A program made the position numbers and the translations under genes. From Vibrio sp. CDRSL-10 TSBA (GTDB taxonomy: Bacteria; Pseudomonadota; Gammaproteobacteria; Enterobacterales; Vibrionaceae), in the NCBI GenBank assembly GCA_039696685.1, contig CP155566.1:1674001-1738000 (forward strand): 64,000 bases of DNA, in the 5' to 3' direction. Below the pieces are notes generated by a model. The model was not told where the DNA came from. It made no database searches and saw nothing but the letters and a program-made list of their open reading frames with translations. Shown here piece after piece: positions 58,169-64,000 of this stretch. The first letter of the stretch is position 1, and each line of letters starts with the position of its first letter.

Positions 58169-60250
58169 TCAGGATACTTTGGTAATCAGCAGATGAGCAT
58201 CCGCCTTACTTGGCAGGTAGACACTGAAAGTACTGCCTTTACCATACTCGGATTTCACTCGTATCTCACCACCAGTCTGGCTGAGCAGACTCTGCGACAC
58301 CGACAAGCCCAAACCGGTTCCTTCACGCTTTGTGGTATAAAACGGGTCAAACACTCGCTTAAGGTGTTCGGGTTTTATACCACAGCCCTGATCTTCGATG
58401 TGGACCACTGCGCCGAGCACTTCACCTTGCTCGCACCAGTCTTCACTCCGGATTGTCAGTTTGCCCTGTCCGTTCATGGCATGAATAGCGTTCATCTGCA
58501 GGTTCACCAGGATCTGCAATAACTGATGGCGATTCACCTCAACAGAACTTTGGGCTGCAAACCGGGTAACAAACTCCACATCGCGCTTCTTGGTGCCGGT
58601 TTTAACCAACGTAATGCTCTCTTCAATAATCGGATTGATGTGCTGCCATGTGATCTCATCCTGGACGCCGCCATGACGGCTGTATTGCAGCAGACTGCGG
58701 GTGATATTTCGAATACGATCAATCTGCAACAAAATGGCATCAATCTCTTCTTCGACCCGTTGAGCATCATCACCCAGTTCAAACTTAATAAGTTCTGTGT
58801 TACCCAGAATCACCGCCGTCGGATTATTGATTTCGTGTGCAATGCCCGCAGTAAGCTCACCAAGAGCGGCCAGCTTCTCGTGCACAATCAGTTTGTCACG
58901 GGTCTGGTTCAGCAGTTGAATATGGTGCTCAAGCTCCGCCGTTTTGTCCTGCAGACTGGCGGTCCGATCGCTGACTTTGCCTTCCAGCTCATGAGCCGCG
59001 CGCTGAATCTCTTCATTACGTTGCTGCAGCAAATCAAGCATGTTATCGAACTGCCGCGCCAACTGAGCCAGTTCATGATCATGATCCAGCCCCAATTCGC
59101 CAATACGCTGATTTTTACCCAGCTGGACCAGCTTCACGACACGGTGAATTCGCTCTATCGGCCGGAACAAATCACGCGAGCCCCGGTAAACAAAAATACC
59201 CGAAACCAGCAGCAGAGACAGAGTTGCAATGGCTATTTCGACGATATTGGTCAGGTAGCTTTTGACAAAAGGCCACAACAGATGGCCGGTATATAACATA
59301 CCGATGACCTGCTGATTCGAGTCACGAATCGGTTCATAGGCGGTGATGTACCAGGCATCATATACATAAGCCCGATCGACCCATTGCAGACCCTGCTGTA
59401 AAACCTGGGTCTGCACTGCATCAGATACCCGGGTTCCGACTGCCCGTCCCTGTTGCTCTGAACTGTCGAGGGGCACGTTGGTACTGATCCGCAAAGCATC
59501 GAGAAAAATAGTGACCGTCCCCAAAGAGCGCATCTGTTCACGTCGCATCGGATAAATGAGGTCCCTGAGCTGATCGACCAAAGCGCTGCTGTTATTGAGC
59601 AACAAGCCTCCGTCGAGAAATCCAATCAGGTTGTGATGTTGATCGTTAACCGCAACAACTGTGCGGCTCACCAGGCCACGGGTTTCCATTTTATCGCTGT
59701 GATAGGCCGGGAGCTTAGCCCGCTCAGCTAACGCCGGCGAAAACTTTGCCAGTTCCTCATGACTGAGTACATCGAAAAACGAATCACGAGCGCTAAGTTC
59801 CTGATAGCGAGCCTGCCGTTGCGATAGCTTACGTTTTTCTGAGAGTTGCTCTGAATCAGAATCAAGCGGCTCAAAATTGAGGAAGTCGAGAGAGTAACGA
59901 GCCTTTTGCGCAGAGACCCATTGCCGCAACGAAAGCGGGTCCTTCAGGGTGTCAGCATTCATCTGCAATACACGGCTACGAAACGCATAAGACTCAGCAA
60001 AAGCCCGCACCTCATTGGCCTGACGCTGTTGCAGCAGGCTGACGCTGTTACGCGCGACACCAAGGCGCTCGGAGACATCTACTAACGCACTTTGCCAAGT
60101 GTAATGCAGTGACCAATAAATCGAGATCACGATCAGTGCCACCAGAGTAAATGCGATCGGAGCGGATGTCAGGATCAGCAGACGGTAGCGGACTGTGGTT
60201 TTTAAGCGGTAACGCCATTTCTGCAGCAGAGTCCGGTTAGCTAGCTTCAT
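58169..60250 (-). CDS. Membrane sensor histidine kinase
   Basis: This 693-residue kinase has a membrane helix near residue 25-50, a large periplasmic domain (to about 355) of double-Cache type, a second helix (IVEIAIATLSLLLVSGIFVY), a HAMP domain, a coiled coil, and a HisKA/HATPase core with phospho-His in TAGIAHEINNPTAVILG, NLQMNAIHAM, DQGCGI and GTGLGLSV. The NtrB/DctB style core fits the NtrC-type regulator just upstream; the genes overlap by 14 bases. The signal may be a small metabolite or metal oxyanion in the periplasm, not known. Confidence 0.9.
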   Translation of the reverse strand: MKLANRTLLQKWRYRLKTTVRYRLLILTSAPIAFTLVALIVISIYWSLHYTWQSALVDVSERLGVARNSVSLLQQRQANEVRAFAESYAFRSRVLQMNADTLKDPLSLRQWVSAQKARYSLDFLNFEPLDSDSEQLSEKRKLSQRQARYQELSARDSFFDVLSHEELAKFSPALAERAKLPAYHSDKMETRGLVSRTVVAVNDQHHNLIGFLDGGLLLNNSSALVDQLRDLIYPMRREQMRSLGTVTIFLDALRISTNVPLDSSEQQGRAVGTRVSDAVQTQVLQQGLQWVDRAYVYDAWYITAYEPIRDSNQQVIGMLYTGHLLWPFVKSYLTNIVEIAIATLSLLLVSGIFVYRGSRDLFRPIERIHRVVKLVQLGKNQRIGELGLDHDHELAQLARQFDNMLDLLQQRNEEIQRAAHELEGKVSDRTASLQDKTAELEHHIQLLNQTRDKLIVHEKLAALGELTAGIAHEINNPTAVILGNTELIKFELGDDAQRVEEEIDAILLQIDRIRNITRSLLQYSRHGGVQDEITWQHINPIIEESITLVKTGTKKRDVEFVTRFAAQSSVEVNRHQLLQILVNLQMNAIHAMNGQGKLTIRSEDWCEQGEVLGAVVHIEDQGCGIKPEHLKRVFDPFYTTKREGTGLGLSVSQSLLSQTGGEIRVKSEYGKGSTFSVYLPSKADAHLLITKVS

Positions 60251-61679
60251 CACCGTCCCACTCTTTGAATTTGCGCTCCAGCGTCTTTCTCGCGACACCG
60301 AGATCGCGCGCGGCTGCAGATTTGTTGCCCTCGTAGAAATCCACCAACTGCATAATGTGCGCCTTCTCAACATCTTTCAGCGTCCAGTGGTTAGGATACC
60401 CCACTTGCTCAGCGTCTGATTCGCTTGTGGCTGATGTTTGGTGGCTGTTAACGTCATGTGACGTTGTCACTAAATCCAGCTCAGGAAGGCCATGTAACTC
60501 ACGCCAATAATGCGCCGGCGGTTTACCCAGCAGAATGCAGCGTTCAATCAGGTTCTTGAGCTCACGAATGTTACCCGGCCACTCATAGGTCAGCATAGCT
60601 GACACATCCTCATGGGCCCACTTGGGAACTGGCATAGCCAGCTCAGCACAAAGGTTTTTGGTAAAAAACGGCACCAGTTCTTTTAAATCTGCACGGCGTT
60701 CACGCAGCGGGCAGACATCAATTTTGAGTACATTAAGCCGGTAGTACAAATCACGGCGGAAATTGCCCTGGTCAACTTCATCCTGCAGATTACGGTTGGT
60801 TGCCGCCACCACCCGGACATCAATCGCCACCTCTTTTTCCGAGCCAACCGGACGAATCGCTCTCTGCTCCAGAACGCGCAACAACGCCGATTGCATTGCA
60901 AGCGGCATTTCACCGATTTCATCCAGAAACAGCGTGCCGCCATTGGCTACCCGGAACAGACCTTCACGGCTCTTCTTGGCGCCGGTAAACGCACCGGATG
61001 TATGCCCGAATAGCTCACTTTCCAGCAGTTCCGGCGCAATCGCCCCACAGTTAACCGGTACAAAAGGCCCTGAACGCTCACTGGCTTCATGAATCGCGCG
61101 GGCCACCAACTCTTTGCCGGTGCCCGACTCGCCTTCAACCAATACCGAAGCGCGAGACGGCGCAAATTGCAAGATGAGCTGTTTAAGCTGCTCTGTTTGT
61201 TGTGAGTGACCAATGATTTGTGTGGCGCAGTGACGCTGGTAATCGCGTTGCAGCGCGTACTGCATCCGCTCATTGAGACGCTTGTCCATACAACGGGTGA
61301 CCGCCTGCAGCATCTGCTCCAGATTGAACGGTTTAAGAATGAAATCGGAGGCGCCGAGTTTTAACGCACTGATTGCGGTATCAAGATCCGCATAGCCGGT
61401 CATAAATATCACATCGGTGCGGCGCTCTTCATCGCTGAACACCTCATTCCATTCAGTGCCCGCGCGGCCTGGTAGATTAATGTCGAGAATGATCAGATCA
61501 TAATGATGTTCGCAGCGCAACACCTCTGCCTGCTCAATGCTGCCGGTGCAATCTACCTTGGAGAACCATTTGCCGAGGGATTTTTTCAAAATAGCCTGCA
61601 TACCGGGTTCATCATCGACCACCAGAACAGAAAATGCCTGATATTTCAGTGCAGGTTGAGAATCTAACATTTGCGACAT
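60237..61679 (-). CDS. Sigma-54 dependent response regulator, NtrC type
   Basis: This 480-residue regulator has a receiver (phospho-Asp in LIILDINLPG), an AAA+ domain with Walker A GESGTGKE, the sigma-54 contact motif GAFTGA, Walker B GGTLFLDEIGEM, and a Fis-type HTH (NKSAAARDLGVARKTLERKFKEW). It must activate sigma-54 promoters. The nearest is at 61864 facing tupA. A perfect matS site lies within the gene (60458). Starts at M1 or M4 are both possible. Confidence 0.94.
   Translation of the reverse strand: MSQMLDSQPALKYQAFSVLVVDDEPGMQAILKKSLGKWFSKVDCTGSIEQAEVLRCEHHYDLIILDINLPGRAGTEWNEVFSDEERRTDVIFMTGYADLDTAISALKLGASDFILKPFNLEQMLQAVTRCMDKRLNERMQYALQRDYQRHCATQIIGHSQQTEQLKQLILQFAPSRASVLVEGESGTGKELVARAIHEASERSGPFVPVNCGAIAPELLESELFGHTSGAFTGAKKSREGLFRVANGGTLFLDEIGEMPLAMQSALLRVLEQRAIRPVGSEKEVAIDVRVVAATNRNLQDEVDQGNFRRDLYYRLNVLKIDVCPLRERRADLKELVPFFTKNLCAELAMPVPKWAHEDVSAMLTYEWPGNIRELKNLIERCILLGKPPAHYWRELHGLPELDLVTTSHDVNSHQTSATSESDAEQVGYPNHWTLKDVEKAHIMQLVDFYEGNKSAAARDLGVARKTLERKFKEWDGDEAS
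60458..60470. promoter_or_regulatory. matS site 2 (MatP binding), inside the response regulator gene
   Basis: GTGACGTTGTCAC fits GTGACRNYGTCAC exactly. It is 32.8 kb from matS site 1. Confidence 0.85.
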
Positions 61680-61746
61680 GTTGGCTCATTAACTCCAGTT
61701 GGGACAGAAAGACGCAATCAACCATATACTCATTACGCATATAGTG

Positions 61747-61759
61747 GGACATTTTGTCC
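61747..61759. promoter_or_regulatory. Candidate activator (UAS) palindrome
   Basis: GGACA-TTT-TGTCC lies 105 bases before the sigma-54 promoter, a usual distance for enhancer binding. A similar half (TTGGGACA) is at 61699-61706. Confidence 0.45.
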
Positions 61760-61863
61760 AAGCTATGTGCACTAACACATATTTTTACGACAATTTTCGT
61801 CATTTACTCGTGTTTTTTGCTGAGATAATAAACAATTAACGCTGGGTACCCACCTCTGCAATC

Positions 61864-61879
61864 TGGCATTGCGATTGCA
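61864..61879 (+). promoter_or_regulatory. Sigma-54 promoter facing tupA
   Basis: TGGCATTGCGATTGCA matches TGGCACGNNNNTTGCW at all but two positions, with GG at 61865-61866 and GC at 61877-61878. It gives a leader of about 275 bases before tupA. Confidence 0.72.
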
Positions 61880-62165
61880 TTATGCCGGGTGCCTTAAAGT
61901 CTGTCTGGCTAAGGCAACGTACTGTTTACTATTGATTTTGGATAAAAAGCTTGGATAACAAAAGCCTGGTTATCAAAAGTCTGTTTAATAAGAGTTTTTG
62001 ATTAACAAGGTCCCGAATAAACAAGATAACGATTAATCCACTATCGCTCAGCAACGTAAGCTAATTACGCGCTTAAGCTTAATTACACGCGTAAAACAAG
62101 CAAGCGTAAGTAAATACGTTCCAGGTCAGACATTCGTTCATTTCTCAACCAATACGGAAATTATC

Positions 62166-62982
62166 ATGAAAAAAGTGACTCTGAGTCTTGCTGCTACCTC
62201 ACTTCTGCTCGTCAGCTATTCTGCCAGCAGCGCCGAAGACGCTTCACGTATCCGACTGGCCACAACAACCAGTACCTATCACTCCGGGCTGCTTGATTAT
62301 TTATTGCCCCAGTTTGAAAAAGAGTCCGGTTATAAAGTGGACGTGATTGCTGCCGGTACGGGTAAAGCACTGAAAATGGGCGAAAACGGCGACGTGGATC
62401 TGGTGATGACCCATGCACCGAAAGCCGAAGCGAATTTTGTTGAACAAGGTTTCGGTATCGAACCTCACAAACTGATGTACAACGACTTTGTCATCGTCGG
62501 TCCGGAAAACGACCCTGCACACGTGGCAGAGCAAAAAGACATTGGCGCGGTATTTAAGCAAATTGCGACGCAGGACGTGACTTTCGTTTCTCGCGGTGAC
62601 GATTCTGGTACGCACAAGAAAGAGATGGGTATCTGGGCACAAACCAAGATTGAACCTAACTTCGGTGGCTATCGTTTCTGTTGGCCAGGGCATGGGCCCG
62701 ACGCTGAACATGGCGTCAGAAATGCAGGCTTACACCATGACCGACCGCGGTACCTGGCTGGCTTACACCAATAAACTGGATCTGAAAATCCTGTTCCAGG
62801 GAGATAAAGCGCTGTTTAACCCGTATCAGGTCATTCTGGTCAACCCGGAGCGTTACTCAACCCTCAACGTCAAAGGCGCAAAAGCGTTTCATGACTGGCT
62901 GATCAATGCCGAAGGCCAGAAGATGATCAACGAGTTTAAACTCAATGGCCAACAACTGTTTGTTGCCAACGCCAACGAGTAA
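62166..62982 (+). CDS. tupA: Tungstate-binding periplasmic protein TupA (split)
   Basis: The repaired protein is 271 residues with a signal peptide ending SASSA and the TupA motif RLATTTSTYHSGLLDYLLPQFEKESG, where TTTST binds the oxyanion. An extra T at 62675-62677 splits it. Repair gives FGGYRSVGQGMGPTLNMASEMQAY. The nearby formate dehydrogenase cluster needs W or Mo, so supply of metal is a likely role. Confidence 0.92.
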
Positions 62983-62991
62983 GCGCTATCC

Positions 62992-63690
62992 ATGAGTCTT
63001 TGGCAAACTACCCTGGATGCGCTGACATTACTGGTAAATTTTGACTCAGAACTGTGGGAGATCGTTGCGGTCTCCTTCAGTGTCTCACTGGCCGCATTGT
63101 GTCTGGTCATCGCCCCTGCGGTGCTGCTGGCATTTATGCTGGCTTATACCAACTTTCGTGGTAAGTGGGCTCTGCTGTCCCTGATTAATACCCTGCAGGC
63201 AGTACCGACTGTGGTTATCGGTCTGCTGCTGTATATGCTGTTGTCACGCTCCGGTCCGATGGGTGACTGGCAAATGCTGTTCACCCAAAAGGCGATGATC
63301 TTCGGCCAAATGCTGATTTGTTTCCCCATACTGGTTTCCATGATGCATGGCGCTTTGCAATCCAGTGATCGCCGCTCAGTGGAAACCGCTATGACACTCG
63401 GTGCATCAATACCGCGTATTACCGCTACAATGATATGGGAAACGCGTTTTCCTTTATGTGCGGCCACCATTACCGCTTTTTCCCGCATCGTGACGGAAGT
63501 GGGCTGCTCGATGATGGTCGGCGGCAATATTATGGGTCTGACCCGCAATATTCCGACGGCAATCGCAATGGAAAGTCATAAAGGCGCTTTTGCTCAAGGC
63601 GTGGCACTCGGTATGGTGCTACTCTGTCTGGCACTGGCGTTAAACTTTTTGCTCTCAAGTATGCGTGGTAAAGGATATTTACGTACCTGA
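62992..63690 (+). CDS. tupB: Tungstate ABC transporter permease TupB
   Basis: This 232-residue permease has about six membrane helices and an EAA-like loop (SVETAMTLGASIPRITATMIWETRFP). EVGCSMMVGGNI is typical of TupB/ModB. It starts 9 bases after tupA. Confidence 0.93.
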   Translation: MSLWQTTLDALTLLVNFDSELWEIVAVSFSVSLAALCLVIAPAVLLAFMLAYTNFRGKWALLSLINTLQAVPTVVIGLLLYMLLSRSGPMGDWQMLFTQKAMIFGQMLICFPILVSMMHGALQSSDRRSVETAMTLGASIPRITATMIWETRFPLCAATITAFSRIVTEVGCSMMVGGNIMGLTRNIPTAIAMESHKGAFAQGVALGMVLLCLALALNFLLSSMRGKGYLRT

Positions 63691-63737
63691 TCGTCAACAA
63701 CACATAACCGCTAATAAGGTATGACTGTTAACGCAAC

Positions 63738-63899
63738 ATGGCTACCAAGATAACTATTACAAAAATCCTGATCGTGACACCACCTCTGTTTTTGTACCTC
63801 GACTGGCTTATTCAACCCCTGGGTCTCGTACAAAGGTCTGATTTGGTTTCTCAAAAAGTTAAGCTGCTGCATAAGGACGTGGAATGTCGATTAAATTAA
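63738..63899 (+). CDS. Possible small ORF between tupB and tupC
   Basis: This 53-codon frame reads MATKITITKILIVTPPLFLYLDWLIQ with a possible membrane stretch, and overlaps tupC by 16 bases. It has no clear ribosome site. It explains the unusual 193-base gap in the operon, but may be chance. Confidence 0.25.
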   Translation: MATKITITKILIVTPPLFLYLDWLIQPLGLVQRSDLVSQKVKLLHKDVECRLN

Positions 63900-64000
63900 C
63901 CGCGAATCAGTTATCAATGCGCTTTAAAGATCGCGTTCTGTTTCATATTTCCGATCTGTCGATCGGGCCTAATGACGCTATCTATCTCAAGGGCGATAAC
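63884..64000 (+). CDS. tupC: Tungstate ABC transporter ATPase TupC (5' part)
   Basis: Only 39 codons are present: MSIKLTANQLSMRFKDRVLFHISDLSIGPNDAIYLKGDN, the start of an ABC ATPase up to just before the Walker A. Context and the GD(N)G start of the P-loop fit TupC. It is cut by the window end. Confidence 0.82.
   Translation, partial: MSIKLTANQLSMRFKDRVLFHISDLSIGPNDAIYLKGDN

Larger units (their letters stand above)
61680..62165. other. Divergent control region of the two-component genes and tupABC
   Basis: It contains possible activator sites (GGGACA at 61701 and a palindrome at 61747-61759), a sigma-54 promoter (61864-61879), degenerate repeats such as TTGGATAACAAAAGCC around 61930-62035, and an inverted repeat TTACGCG/CGCGTAA at 62065-62094. 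No gene. Confidence 0.65.

Noticed and set aside
2118..62678. Twenty interrupted genes as real pseudogenes or programmed frameshifts
   Set aside because: Core genes such as fnr, pyrD, matP and ccoP would all be lost at once, the sequence on both sides is fully conserved, and the breaks share one 4-base motif with no slippery site or stimulating hairpin.

Overview
This is a 64 kb piece of a Vibrio chromosome, almost certainly chromosome 1 at the replication terminus. The order pepN, gdhB, pyrD, zapC, rlmKL, uup, rmf, fabA, lonH, matP, then a dif site, then ccoNOQP, fnr, uspE, ttcA, potABCD and the fdh cluster is that of a Vibrionaceae large chromosome. DUF2835, DUF3466, DUF3634 and DUF2987 proteins also fit Vibrio. 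I do not assign a species.

Layout. 1-14.3 kb (mostly +): end of pepN, a DUF2835 gene, the 1613-residue NAD-glutamate dehydrogenase, pyrD, zapC, rlmKL, a glutaredoxin-like gene, uup and a GlyGly-CTERM surface protein. 14.4-18.4 kb: rmf, fabA, lonH, matP, DUF3634 and a small ribbon-helix-helix-like gene. 18.4-19.9 kb: about 1.5 kb of decayed DNA with the dif site and a large hairpin, but no integrated filamentous phage. 19.9-23.4 kb: a FIST (NosP-like) nitric-oxide sensor and its hybrid histidine kinase. 23.6-33.7 kb: cbb3 oxidase structural and assembly genes, fnr with its own FNR box, uspE and ttcA. 33.8-43.8 kb: two envelope proteins and a Bax-like protein, potABCD plus a second potD, cobB, and amtB behind a sigma-54 type promoter. 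44.2-54.6 kb: a periplasmic Cys-type formate dehydrogenase with its chaperone, TAT peptide, multi-cluster ferredoxin, DUF3305/DUF3306 pair and divergent fdhD. 54.7-58 kb: a membrane AAA-type ATPase overlapping an MscS channel. 58.1-64 kb: a two-component system with an NtrC-type sigma-54 activator, divergent from a tungstate ABC transporter tupABC (tupC is cut by the window end).

The strongest observation is global. Twenty reading-frame breaks split nineteen otherwise ordinary genes (fnr, pyrD, matP, ccoP, ttcA, amtB and others). All twenty are the same event: GAAC read as GAAAC on one strand (GTTC read as GTTTC on the other). Removing one base restores each family's expected sequence every time. 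These are not pseudogenes but a motif-specific read error affecting a small subset of GAAC/GTTC sites. GAAC/GTTC is the known, partially occupied phosphorothioate (Dnd) motif, so a DNA backbone or base modification is a good hypothesis. In the entries below a gene described as 'split' is given its full repaired span.

The genes form a few modules: terminus organisation (matP, two perfect matS sites 32.8 kb apart, dif), low-oxygen respiration and its control (cbb3, fnr, NosP), and formate oxidation with supply of its metal (fdh, fdhD, tup and its sigma-54 regulator).
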